DNA of 10,441 nt from Bdellovibrionales bacterium (lineage in GTDB: Bacteria; Bdellovibrionota; Bdellovibrionia; Bdellovibrionales; UBA1609): positions 1 to 10,441 of the forward strand of contig JANQSX010000044.1 in the NCBI GenBank assembly GCA_028279085.1, written 5' to 3'. Under the pieces are notes generated by a model. It did not search any database. It was not told the origin of the DNA and saw nothing but the letters and a program-made list of their open reading frames with translations. This document shows, piece by piece, positions 1-7,123 of the stretch (positions are counted from its first letter, which is position 1; every line of letters begins with the position of its first letter). A program made the position numbers and the translations under genes.

Positions 1-2
1 AT

Positions 3-140
3 GTTCTACTTTTATTATGTTGTGTTGCTATTGCTGCACTTGTTCAGAAAGCCTTTGATTTAGGAGCGGACGAAAACAGTTCCGGCTGGATTATTAATCA
101 ATGGATAAAAATGTTGCGTGTAATAGCGGAAGATGTATGA
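3..140 (+). CDS. 3' end of an unidentified protein gene (partial, cut by window edge)
   Basis: An open frame runs from the left edge to a TGA at 138-140 and gives the last 45 residues of a protein. The first 15 or so residues are strongly hydrophobic (Leu/Val/Cys/Ala) and look like the end of a membrane helix. A mixed, partly charged tail follows, containing GADENSSGW and ending in RVIAEDV. The other two rightward frames stop at 55-57 and 61-63, and this frame ends directly before a hairpin, which fits a real gene end. I do not recognise the family. It converges on radA. With so little sequence it could be a chance open frame, but the composition looks coding. Confidence 0.5.
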   Translation, partial: VLLLLCCVAIAALVQKAFDLGADENSSGWIINQWIKMLRVIAEDV

Positions 141-158
141 TTCCGGCCTTCGCCGGAA
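141..158. terminator. Perfect GC-rich hairpin between convergent gene ends
   Basis: A perfect 7-bp inverted repeat, TTCCGGC and GCCGGAA around the loop CTTC, starts on the base after the left-edge gene's stop and ends 8 bases before the radA stop. Its position between two convergent genes suggests a shared transcription terminator. Neither side has a clear T-tract, so it is not a textbook intrinsic terminator. Each arm carries the hexamer TTCCGG/CCGGAA, which is over-represented across the window. Confidence 0.5.
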
Positions 159-166
159 GGACCAAC

Positions 167-1525
167 TTAAAGATCTTTTATGGATTGGATCCAATTGAGT
201 TGACCGTTTTTTCCGATACCGTTTTCTATATGTTTTTTGTTTCCCTTTGGTAGATAAATTACTTTAAGCCCCAGCTTTTGAGCTTCTTTAATTCTTTCTT
301 CTGAAAAAGTGCAGGCTCTTATTTCACCGGTAAGACCCACTTCTCCAAAAAAACAACTTAATTTATTAACCGGTTCTTGTTTTTTTGCAGAAATAAGTGC
401 TTTAGCTATAGCTAAGTCAACTCCGGGTTCCGTTATTTTAAGTCCCCCTACCAGATTAAGAAAAATGTCGTATTGATGCAGTCCTGTTTTTAAATAGCGA
501 TCCAGTACAGCAATAATTTTATGTAAACGATTGATATCCAGGCCAATAGCTGTTCTGCGGGGAATAGATAAATAACTACGTAAGACCAATGCTTGTATTT
601 CACATAGAAGTGGACGAGAACCTTCCATTGCGGTAAAAATAACAGAGCCAATAAGATCTTCTTTTCTTTCTTCCAGAAAAAATTCAGAAGGATTGGAAAC
701 CTCTTTCAGTCCTTTGGAAGACATTTGAAAAACACCTATTTCATTGACAGCTCCAAAGCGATTTTTTAAAGCTCTCAGCAAACGAAACTGATAATGAGGA
801 TCGCCGTCAAATGATAGTACAGTATCCACTGTATGTTCTAGTAAGCGTGGACCTGCTAATTGTCCGTCTTTAGTAATATGTCCAATGACGAATACTGAAG
901 TGTTTGTATTTTTAGCAAATGTCATTAATTGTCCGGCACATTCACGGACCTGTGACACTGTTCCTGGAGCAGAGGGTACTTCAGATAATTGTATTGTTTG
1001 TATAGAATCTACAATGAGAACATTAGGTTTTATATTTTCAATATGATGAAAAATATTTTCTAAAGAAGTTTCATTGAGCATAAAAATATTATTTTGATTT
1101 TTTACTTGTAATCTGTCAGCTCTTAAATTGGTTTGTTCCAAACTTTCCTCAGCAGAGACATAAAATACTTTTAAACCCTGTGTTGAAAGACCTTCAGCCA
1201 TTTGTAACAAAAGAGTGCTTTTTCCGATTCCCGGGGCACCGCCAAGTAAGATATAAGAACCGGAAATTAGACCTCCGCCTAAAACTCTATCCAGTTCTTT
1301 TATTCCAGTGGAATTTCTTTTTTGTGTGTTGTGTTTTTCTTTATTAAGTAGGCTAGGGTGGTTTTTTTTTGATTGCACTATACGAGAACGGGAAGGGGTT
1401 TGTGTCACCATTTCTTCAATAAGACAGTTCCATTTTCCACAGTGAGAACATTGCCCTTGCCATTTTGGACTGGACGCACCGCATTCAGTACATATAAACT
1501 GAGTTTTAACTTTAGATATTTTCAT
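167..1525 (-). CDS. radA: DNA repair protein RadA (Sms), branch-migration ATPase
   Basis: RadA is a cytosolic RecA-like ATPase that helps process recombination intermediates by driving branch migration. The 452-residue product is full length for the family (about 460). An N-terminal C4 zinc finger uses Cys12, Cys15, Cys26 and Cys29. A variable Lys/Asn/Gln-rich linker follows (about 40-72). Walker A is GGAPGIGKST at 95-104, Walker B is NVLIVD at about 168-173, and the RadA-specific KNRFG motif is at 254-258. The C-terminal half is the Lon-like domain, with VGGLKITEPGVDLA and GEVGLTGEIR recognisable. The start is an ATG preceded by a weak AGG (CATCAGGTTTATATG). The linker codons include a run of nine A (1362-1370 on the plus strand). 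The gene diverges from the rightward barrel gene and appears to stand alone. Confidence 0.97.
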   Translation of the reverse strand: MKISKVKTQFICTECGASSPKWQGQCSHCGKWNCLIEEMVTQTPSRSRIVQSKKNHPSLLNKEKHNTQKRNSTGIKELDRVLGGGLISGSYILLGGAPGIGKSTLLLQMAEGLSTQGLKVFYVSAEESLEQTNLRADRLQVKNQNNIFMLNETSLENIFHHIENIKPNVLIVDSIQTIQLSEVPSAPGTVSQVRECAGQLMTFAKNTNTSVFVIGHITKDGQLAGPRLLEHTVDTVLSFDGDPHYQFRLLRALKNRFGAVNEIGVFQMSSKGLKEVSNPSEFFLEERKEDLIGSVIFTAMEGSRPLLCEIQALVLRSYLSIPRRTAIGLDINRLHKIIAVLDRYLKTGLHQYDIFLNLVGGLKITEPGVDLAIAKALISAKKQEPVNKLSCFFGEVGLTGEIRACTFSEERIKEAQKLGLKVIYLPKGNKKHIENGIGKNGQLNWIQSIKDL

Positions 1526-1732
1526 ATAAACCTGATGAGAATAACTTATTTTACAGTAATCTAAAAATACTTTTTTCTGACAGATTTAAAAAAAGATCAT
1601 AACAATTAATGCATTTTATATGGGAGAAAGGTCCACAAAATAGGTAATGTCGGCAAAAATTCTTGATCCTTTTTGAGGGAGATAGTGAAATAAAGAAAGA
1701 AGTTAATAATGTATTTTTTACAGGTACTAAGT
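1526..1732. other. Divergent intergenic region between radA and the barrel-protein gene
   Basis: About 200 bases of AT-rich DNA separate the two divergent starts, so promoters for both genes should lie here. I see no -35/-10 pair that I would call with confidence. The best rightward candidate is CTGACA near 1578 with an ATAACA-like box about 16 bases later. A purine-rich GAGGGAG at 1675-1681 resembles a Shine-Dalgarno site but lies too far from either candidate start. No tRNA, repeat or convincing small gene is visible. Confidence 0.4.
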
Positions 1733-2671
1733 ATGCAAAAGGTATTTTTTACCATTTTTTGTGTTTTTCTAATATTTTTTTCCACTATTGCTCACTCTGC
1801 TGTTGTTCTTAAAATTAAAGGTCGTAAGGCTCTTGTGGATTTAGAAGGAGTAACAGCGGAAAAAGGTGATAAGTTTGATGCTCTTAATCTCTATGGGAAA
1901 CCTCTGGGTGTATTACAAATAAGAAAGGTGAAAAAAGGCAAAGCTATTGCAGTATTAATAAAAGGGAAGATGGGAGTTAACTGGATTTTGGAACCTGCTT
2001 TTAAAGGCTCCGGAGAAGCTATTGAAGATGAAGAATACGATCCAGTGGGTACCCCCTCAGACAGTGCCGATATAAATACTAGCTCGTCTAGATCTTCTTC
2101 TGCCGGAATTTTTCAAAAATCCAATTCATCAAGTGGTTTTGGATTAATGTTAGGGGGGAATTTTAATCTTCTTGCTACTGCAGCAAATAAACCGCCTATT
2201 TCCGGTTGGGGTTTGCAAGGAGATATATTTATGGATCTTACTCTCTACGATCCTTTAGGTGTGCGTCTTTTTATAGGTTATCGGCAATTAAAGGCTATTG
2301 GCAGTCAATGTGGACTTAACAGATGTAATCTGCTCCTTCATTATCCTGGGGTTGGTCTTTTTCTCAGAGGTGTTTTTTTAAGGCATTTTATGTTTCAGCC
2401 TTGGGTAGGAGCGGGAGGATTTATGTTTTGGCCTATCGTGGATAAACAAGCTGATTTGGGCTTAGATAAAAACAGCTTTTCCAGTTTTCATGGTACAGTA
2501 ACAGCTGCTCTGGGGATGGATATTCACTTTAGTGGAATGTACATTCCCATTCAGGTGGACTTTAATTGGGTGAATTTACTTGTTATTTCGGTACGCAGCT
2601 TAAAAGCAGGTTCCAGGGAATTTAAACCTTTTTATATTGGTGCTAGATTAGGTGTTGGTTTTTCTTTTTAA
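1733..2671 (+). CDS. Secreted protein with periplasmic domain and probable outer-membrane beta-barrel, function unknown
   Basis: I cannot assign this to a named family. From the ATG at 1733 the product has 312 residues and begins with a clear signal peptide: MQK, a hydrophobic core, then a cleavage site near AHSA (residues 20-23). Residues 24-90 form a small basic, beta-rich domain with alternating hydrophobics. A linker rich in Ser, Asp and Glu spans about 93-134. The rest has alternating hydrophobic/polar strands rich in Gly, Phe and Trp, as in outer-membrane barrels, and the protein ends in Phe (GVGFSF), the usual C-terminal signal for barrel insertion. Two cysteines lie close together in one loop (SQCGLNRCN). 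An in-frame ATG at 1709 would add eight residues, but the 1733 start places Lys at position 3 of the signal peptide and has AGG eight bases upstream. Barrel function (structural, porin-like or enzymatic) cannot be told from sequence. Confidence 0.75.
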   Translation: MQKVFFTIFCVFLIFFSTIAHSAVVLKIKGRKALVDLEGVTAEKGDKFDALNLYGKPLGVLQIRKVKKGKAIAVLIKGKMGVNWILEPAFKGSGEAIEDEEYDPVGTPSDSADINTSSSRSSSAGIFQKSNSSSGFGLMLGGNFNLLATAANKPPISGWGLQGDIFMDLTLYDPLGVRLFIGYRQLKAIGSQCGLNRCNLLLHYPGVGLFLRGVFLRHFMFQPWVGAGGFMFWPIVDKQADLGLDKNSFSSFHGTVTAALGMDIHFSGMYIPIQVDFNWVNLLVISVRSLKAGSREFKPFYIGARLGVGFSF

Positions 2672-2701
2672 ACTGTTTTTGCTTGAGTTTTACTTAAAAA
2701 G
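2664..2701. repeat. AT-rich inverted repeat spanning both stop codons of two convergent genes
   Basis: CTTTTTAA (2664-2671) and TTAAAAAG (2694-2701) are perfect 8-bp complements separated by 22 bases. The outer ends contain the stop codons of the barrel gene and of ssb. The pair might form a weak bidirectional terminator, but the stem has only one GC pair and the loop is long, so this is tentative. Confidence 0.25.
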
Positions 2702-3122
2702 GAAGCTCTTCTTCCTTCGTTGAAAACTCCGGTTCTTTTTTCACAAAAGTTGTATCACCCATTTCACTACTATCCTTGCTTAAAGATTGCGGTGGTCGAC
2801 CTAAAAATAAGACCTGGTTAGCTATAACTTCTGTTGTGAACCTTTTTTGACCTTGTTCTGTTTCCCATGAACGAGTTTGCAATCGACCTTCTATAAAAAC
2901 CTGGCGGCCTTTAGCTAGATGCTTTGCACAAGTTTCAGCTAGTTTTCCCCATACTACGATGCGGTGCCACTCTGTTTTTTCCTGGCGATCTCCTTCTTTA
3001 TTAACCCAGCTTTCACTAGTCGCCAGGCTGAACTGAGTCACTGTTTGTTGACTGGCCGTGTTTCTTACTTCCGGGTCAGCTCCCAAATTACCTACTAAAA
3101 TAACTTTGTTTACTCCAAACAT
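2694..3122 (-). CDS. ssb: Single-stranded DNA-binding protein SSB
   Basis: SSB coats single-stranded DNA during replication, repair and recombination and recruits partner proteins through its C-terminal tip. The 142-residue product starts with the characteristic NKVILVGNLGADPEVR and continues with TEWHRIVVWGKLAE and the EGRLQTRSWE segment, together forming the OB-fold (about 1-110). A short linker of about 30 residues leads to the acidic, aromatic tail EEELPF, equivalent to the classic DDDIPF tip. The linker is shorter than in Escherichia coli SSB (178 residues in total). The ATG has a strong ribosome binding site, GGGAGG, five bases upstream. It lies downstream of gspN in the same direction but across a 101-base gap with its own promoter-like signals, so it is probably transcribed independently at least in part. 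Confidence 0.97.
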   Translation of the reverse strand: MFGVNKVILVGNLGADPEVRNTASQQTVTQFSLATSESWVNKEGDRQEKTEWHRIVVWGKLAETCAKHLAKGRQVFIEGRLQTRSWETEQGQKRFTTEVIANQVLFLGRPPQSLSKDSSEMGDTTFVKKEPEFSTKEEELPF

Positions 3123-3127
3123 AACTA

Positions 3128-3133
3128 CCTCCC
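3128..3133 (-). promoter_or_regulatory. Strong ribosome binding site of ssb
   Basis: GGGAGG on the minus strand stands five bases before the ssb ATG. It is one of the best Shine-Dalgarno matches in the window and fixes the ssb start. Confidence 0.8.
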
Positions 3134-3150
3134 ATTTCTAATACTTGCGG

Positions 3151-3162
3151 TATAAGCTTATA
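3151..3162 (-). promoter_or_regulatory. Putative ssb promoter: extended -10 inside a 12-bp palindrome
   Basis: On the minus strand the sequence TGCTATAAG (TATAAG at 3157-3162) resembles an extended -10 element. It lies 35 bases before the ssb ATG, giving a short leader. No good -35 is visible, which extended -10 promoters can tolerate. The -10 is part of the perfect 12-bp palindrome TATAAGCTTATA, so a dimeric regulator could bind here. It could also be chance in AT-rich DNA. Confidence 0.4.
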
Positions 3163-3223
3163 GCATAACTAGCAGAATATAGCGTTAAAAAGAAAGAATT
3201 ATTGCTAAGTGTTATAATGTAAT

Positions 3224-4276
3224 TTAAAAAAGTTCATTATCTGATGGATTTTGAATGTCTTTCAAAGTAGGTAATTGGGAAACAGGGGAAATAGAAGGTA
3301 AAGTAGCCATATTACCTCTTATGTTACCTAAGTAACGCCAACCTTGTGGAGTTTTGGATTTAATTTTTGAAAAAAGTAGATCTAAAGAATAAAATTGTGA
3401 TTTAAGGTTTTCACTAGCTAGGATTTCCATTCCTAATCTGTAGTTTTTTATGTTTGGTCTAATTCGTCCCTTAACGGAGGGATTGAATCTGATTGATAAA
3501 ATACCTCTAGTTTTTAACTGAAAATCATCTGTTTTTCCCCCTAAAGAGAGATCAGAAATAGCAACTTCCCCCTTTTTTATTTGACCTTGGAAATTGATTT
3601 TACTCCATTGGAGGGAGGGAAGACTAATACCGCCAAGTAGTTTTCCCGGAAAGGTATAAGATAAAGCCTGGATATAAACATTCCGACCTGTTATATTCCA
3701 TTGTCCTTCAGGTTGTTGTCTGAATTCCGGATCTATCATTATTTGCATATCAATATTAACGTTTCCTTTTGTTTTGGATAAAGCAGGTATAAAACTGTCT
3801 AAAAAAGCTGGATTAAAATTTGATGTATTGATATGGATAAACCAACCTAGTTTTTTCTTTTTTCCTTCTTGATTTCTAGTATTTAAACTTTTTTTTCTGA
3901 CACTCATTTTTAATGTGGAATTTGGCCACTTTATAGTCATTACCGCTCCCTTTTTCAATTGCAGAAGAGACTTATAGGAAGGGCGGAAACTTAATTGTTC
4001 CGCTTTAAAGGTATCTTGGCTAACTGTTGTCAGAATTTCCGGTTTATTAAAAACAAGTGTTGGGCCTAATGGATTGATATATAAATTTTCATATTTTAAC
4101 TGGATCGAGTATTTTGTTTGTTTATTTATCTGGTTTATAAAATATAAAATAGCTTCTTCATAAGGAAACCGAATGAGAAAAATAGCTCCGATTAATATAA
4201 TGCATAGAAACCATCTCTTCTTATAGGTTTTCAGCCATTGCCATAAAATCTGAAGATATTTTTTTAATGTATTCAT
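3224..4276 (-). CDS. gspN: Type II secretion system protein GspN (delta-type)
   Basis: I read this as the GspN found at the end of deltaproteobacterial-type T2SS operons, an inner-membrane protein with a large periplasmic part. From the ATG at 4276 it has 350 residues: a short Lys/Trp-rich cytoplasmic start, one membrane helix at about 22-36, the segment RFPYEEAI just after it, then a long beta-rich periplasmic region resembling AsmA-like GspN folds. The open frame extends further upstream, but that would overlap the end of gspM; the chosen ATG lies one base beyond the gspM TAA (TAATATG), typical of coupled translation. Family assignment rests on position after gspL-gspM, topology and size rather than on a diagnostic motif. 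A distant alternative is a generic AsmA-like protein. Confidence 0.75.
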   Translation of the reverse strand: MNTLKKYLQILWQWLKTYKKRWFLCIILIGAIFLIRFPYEEAILYFINQINKQTKYSIQLKYENLYINPLGPTLVFNKPEILTTVSQDTFKAEQLSFRPSYKSLLQLKKGAVMTIKWPNSTLKMSVRKKSLNTRNQEGKKKKLGWFIHINTSNFNPAFLDSFIPALSKTKGNVNIDMQIMIDPEFRQQPEGQWNITGRNVYIQALSYTFPGKLLGGISLPSLQWSKINFQGQIKKGEVAISDLSLGGKTDDFQLKTRGILSIRFNPSVKGRIRPNIKNYRLGMEILASENLKSQFYSLDLLFSKIKSKTPQGWRYLGNIRGNMATLPSISPVSQLPTLKDIQNPSDNELF

Positions 4277-4277
4277 A

Positions 4278-5294
4278 TTACTGTTTCTCTTCTGTTGTTT
4301 TGTCCATTTGTGGTGGTTGGTTTGATCCGGTAGAAGATGATGGTGGATCCGTGTCAAGAGCGGGAGGTGGTGGAGCTGTGTCAGGAACAGATGGAATGTT
4401 GTTTAACAAATCAAGATTGCCTTTTTTATTTTCCGGTGCCGGAGGTGGTGGCAATAAATCTCTTTTTTTAACTTTTGTCGGGCGTTTTTTAAAGTGAGAG
4501 TTATCATCAGCTAAACCTTCTTTTTTTAAATCTAGAAGTGGAAGGTTCTTTTTCTTTTGAGACTTTTTTTCCTGTATAAATTTAATAGCTTTTTGGGGAG
4601 TTTTAGAAGGTTTCAATTCGTCGAATGCTTTTTCATCTTTTGATTTAAAAAGTTTATTTTTCTTTTTTTGTTCATTAGGTAAAGTATTTTGATTTTGCTT
4701 GGAATTAAAAAAACTCAAAATATAAAATACATTAAAATAATTTTCTTTTTCTTCACTTTCCTTCATAGATAGATTCATTAATTTTATATTATCAGACAGT
4801 TGTTCCAGTTGATATCCATATTGAACCACTTCTTTTAAATTTAGGTCTTTCATTTCCAGTTTAACTTTTTTTACTGTGGCGGAAACAGGTAAGTTTTTTG
4901 ATTCTTCGCTATCTTTCCAGTTTGTTATTTTTGTTACCTGATTTTTTGGTATGAAAAGGGTAGGTATTTTTTGTTCAATAAATCGAAGAGGATCTGTCTT
5001 CAATGTATATGCCCCTGAAATACTTGTTTGCCTGGCGGAAGATAAGTTAACTAATTCACGAACTAATTGTGTTTTTGCATTAAAGTTTTTTATATGTTTC
5101 CAAGAGGAATAAAAACGGGAAGCAGGATAATACAATAAAATGCCTATCAATACTAACAAGCTTAAAACTTGTATTGTTTTTCGATAGAATACGTTAAGGT
5201 GATCGTACTTTTCTTTTATAAAATAAAAAGCAGGGTTGTTTACACTTGCATTATAAGCGTTTTTAAATAGGTCTTTAAAGCTGTTAAAATCCAT
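4278..5294 (-). CDS. gspM: Type II secretion system protein GspM with long proline-rich tail
   Basis: GspM is a bitopic inner-membrane protein that pairs with GspL in the T2SS assembly platform. The 338-residue product has a cytoplasmic N-terminus of about 40 residues, one membrane helix at about 41-57, then a helical and beta periplasmic region to about residue 197, with a Leu-rich stretch (QLEQLSDNIKLMNL) as in GspM/PilO-like folds. Beyond residue 200 it is low-complexity: Lys-rich to about 280, then Pro-rich with PPPP at 282-285 and 308-311 and an acidic/Ser end. Usual GspM proteins are about 160 to 200 residues, so the tail is a substantial extension. The start lies six bases after the gspL stop, with an AAAGG inside the gspL end as ribosome binding site. 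The call rests mainly on position between gspL and gspN and on topology; a GspC-like role for the tail cannot be excluded. Confidence 0.72.
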   Translation of the reverse strand: MDFNSFKDLFKNAYNASVNNPAFYFIKEKYDHLNVFYRKTIQVLSLLVLIGILLYYPASRFYSSWKHIKNFNAKTQLVRELVNLSSARQTSISGAYTLKTDPLRFIEQKIPTLFIPKNQVTKITNWKDSEESKNLPVSATVKKVKLEMKDLNLKEVVQYGYQLEQLSDNIKLMNLSMKESEEKENYFNVFYILSFFNSKQNQNTLPNEQKKKNKLFKSKDEKAFDELKPSKTPQKAIKFIQEKKSQKKKNLPLLDLKKEGLADDNSHFKKRPTKVKKRDLLPPPPAPENKKGNLDLLNNIPSVPDTAPPPPALDTDPPSSSTGSNQPPQMDKTTEEKQ

Positions 5295-5300
5295 TTTTTA

Positions 5301-7079
5301 TTAACCTTTTTTTTGAATGAATGAGTATTTAAAAAGAACCATATTATTTTTGCTTTCATACTTTTCTTCTGTTATGAGTGCTTCTGATTCTTTTTCATTT
5401 TTTGTGTGTACTGCTTCTGGTTTTTTTGTCAGTGTTTCTTTTGTTGGCGCTTTTTCTATTGTAGTGCTTTGTATCTGATTTTTTAAGATTGTTTTTAACT
5501 GACCATTTAGCGCTAAAGTCGTTAAATTATTTTCCAAATCTTTAACATGAACAGCTGCTATTTCTCCTTGTATTTCCACTTTATTTCCATTGATAATCAA
5601 CTCTTGAATTTCCAGATTCCATGATTCTTGTTTTTTAATAGCAATACTCAATTCTTTTATTTGATCCAGAGCGGAAGGTATACGGGATAATTTTTCTGTT
5701 AACTGAGCCTGTTTAGTTAATCTTTTCTTACTGTCGATAAATTTTTGTACTCTTTGAGTGTTGATCTGTTTAGGTTCCAATTTAGTCATTTGTATGGATT
5801 TTTTTTGAAAAACTTTATTTGTTTTATCAGACAATTTTTCAGATTGGTGATTTCTGAAGCCGGCATAAAAAGAAAGTAGGATTAAAGCACTCACACCTAG
5901 AAGAAAAGGTTCTTTCCATTGAGCGAGTGTTACAGAGAAAGGATTAAACTGACTGGCAAATTCCTCTTTTAGAAAATTGATGGCCGGTCTTTTAGACTTT
6001 TTTAATCCTTCCATAGCTGCTCCAAGAGCTGTGATTAGATTATTTTGGTTTTCATCATTGTTTCTTAAATTCCATTTGGAAAAATTAGGAGGGTGCTCCA
6101 CTCTTGAAACAGGAATATTCAGGTGAGTGGATAATAAAGTTTGTAGGTTTCTAATTTGAGTGCCGCCACCACAAAGAAATATTTTTTTACATTTATAAAT
6201 TTTATCTCCGTCCATTTGTAATAAAAGCAGACGCAACTTATCAATCAAATGCTCAAAAGATTCTTGAATAATTTTTGAGAACTCAATTTGGCTCCCGGTG
6301 TAACCTCTTGTGTGAGTTAAAACAAAAGCTTTTTCACAAAACTGTTCCATAGCTTTCATAAAAGGAATTTCATATTTAGTGGCTATTTTTCTTATGCAAG
6401 AGGAAACGCCCCATTCAAAATTATATACATTTTTTAATTGATTTTGCGCAAAAATCATAGCCGTTGTATGAGAATGGCCTACTTTTAAATAGAGATGACA
6501 ATCTTCAGTATGAGCAGATTCTTTTTGATTATCTAAATGATTTTCTTCTCTATCCTGTTGGTTTTTTGTATTTTCCGGTTTTGTTTCAAATAGGTTGGAA
6601 ATCGCAGAAGCTTCACAAGTCAATATGAAAGGTTCTATACCAATAGATCTTATTTCATTTAGCAAATTGGCAATATTTTCTTTAAAAGTGGAAAAGACCA
6701 GAACATGATTTTTTCCTTTTGAAGACGGGGATACTTTTACATCAGAAATGAGAGTGTCGTAATCGAACAAAGATAGTTTTTCTTCCATTTCATAAGGAAG
6801 GCTTTTTAGTATTTTATATCGTTCTTTAAAAGGAAAATGAATGGCTTCTGTACTGACTTCTTTTTGTGGAAGACAAAAAATATATCTCGCTTCCCGGCTG
6901 GGGTACAAATCAGATAATGTTTTTAAATAACTTAATTTTAAAAGTCTTTTTTGCTCTTCATTTTCATCTGCCTTAATAGGAAAAAAATGAGTTTGAATAA
7001 TGTTAAATGTTTTACCAGTTCTTTTTATAGCTACCGCTTTGACAGCACAGGAGCCAATATCCACACCAACAAAAATCAA
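5301..7079 (-). CDS. gspL: Type II secretion system protein GspL, PilM-like actin fold fused to a PilN-like periplasmic part
   Basis: GspL links the secretion ATPase GspE to the inner-membrane platform. From a TTG start at 7079 the protein has 592 residues. The cytoplasmic half is an actin-like domain of PilM type: VGVDIGSCAVKA at the N-terminus (phosphate-1 loop), a second loop near LYLKVGHSHTTAM, and FLCGGGTQ at about 301-308 (adenosine-binding motif). A membrane helix at about 391-408 is followed by a periplasmic coiled-coil and ferredoxin-like region similar to PilN/GspL C-termini. A hydrophilic, Asn/Glu-rich insertion sits at about 165-193, and a Lys/Thr/Glu-rich tail follows residue 535. 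The frame stays open upstream to another TTG at 7100, but GGAGG lies inside that extension six bases before the 7079 TTG, and the resulting N-terminus begins at the conserved strand. Confidence 0.85.
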   Translation of the reverse strand: MIFVGVDIGSCAVKAVAIKRTGKTFNIIQTHFFPIKADENEEQKRLLKLSYLKTLSDLYPSREARYIFCLPQKEVSTEAIHFPFKERYKILKSLPYEMEEKLSLFDYDTLISDVKVSPSSKGKNHVLVFSTFKENIANLLNEIRSIGIEPFILTCEASAISNLFETKPENTKNQQDREENHLDNQKESAHTEDCHLYLKVGHSHTTAMIFAQNQLKNVYNFEWGVSSCIRKIATKYEIPFMKAMEQFCEKAFVLTHTRGYTGSQIEFSKIIQESFEHLIDKLRLLLLQMDGDKIYKCKKIFLCGGGTQIRNLQTLLSTHLNIPVSRVEHPPNFSKWNLRNNDENQNNLITALGAAMEGLKKSKRPAINFLKEEFASQFNPFSVTLAQWKEPFLLGVSALILLSFYAGFRNHQSEKLSDKTNKVFQKKSIQMTKLEPKQINTQRVQKFIDSKKRLTKQAQLTEKLSRIPSALDQIKELSIAIKKQESWNLEIQELIINGNKVEIQGEIAAVHVKDLENNLTTLALNGQLKTILKNQIQSTTIEKAPTKETLTKKPEAVHTKNEKESEALITEEKYESKNNMVLFKYSFIQKKG

Positions 7080-7085
7080 GCTAAA

Positions 7086-7090
7086 CCTCC
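7086..7090 (-). promoter_or_regulatory. Ribosome binding site that sets the gspL start at a TTG
   Basis: GGAGG on the minus strand is followed by six bases and then TTG-ATT-TTT at 7079. It falls within the longer open frame, so it argues against the upstream TTG at 7100, which has only a weak AAGAG before it. Confidence 0.75.
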
Positions 7091-7123
7091 ATGTACACAA
7101 AAACTCTTTATTAGCTTATCCTG

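Noticed and set aside
1373..1564. Rightward open frame of 63 codons opposite the start of radA
   Set aside because: It lies antisense to the well-supported zinc finger of radA, has no recognisable domain, and its Cys/Thr-rich composition is a by-product of the opposite strand.
1647..1676. Nine-codon rightward open frame in the leader of the barrel gene
   Set aside because: Its possible ribosome binding site (GGGAG near 1622) is too far upstream, and nothing indicates attenuation such as repeated codons or competing hairpins.
4277..4357. Upstream extension of gspN overlapping gspM
   Set aside because: The extra 27 residues (His/Gln/Asn-rich) are an alternate reading of the gspM tail; the ATG at 4276 just after the gspM stop fits operon coupling and puts the membrane helix near the N-terminus.
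4267..4497. Rightward Gly-rich open frame of 76 codons
   Set aside because: It is the reverse complement of the proline-rich tail of gspM; proline codons read backward as Gly codons.
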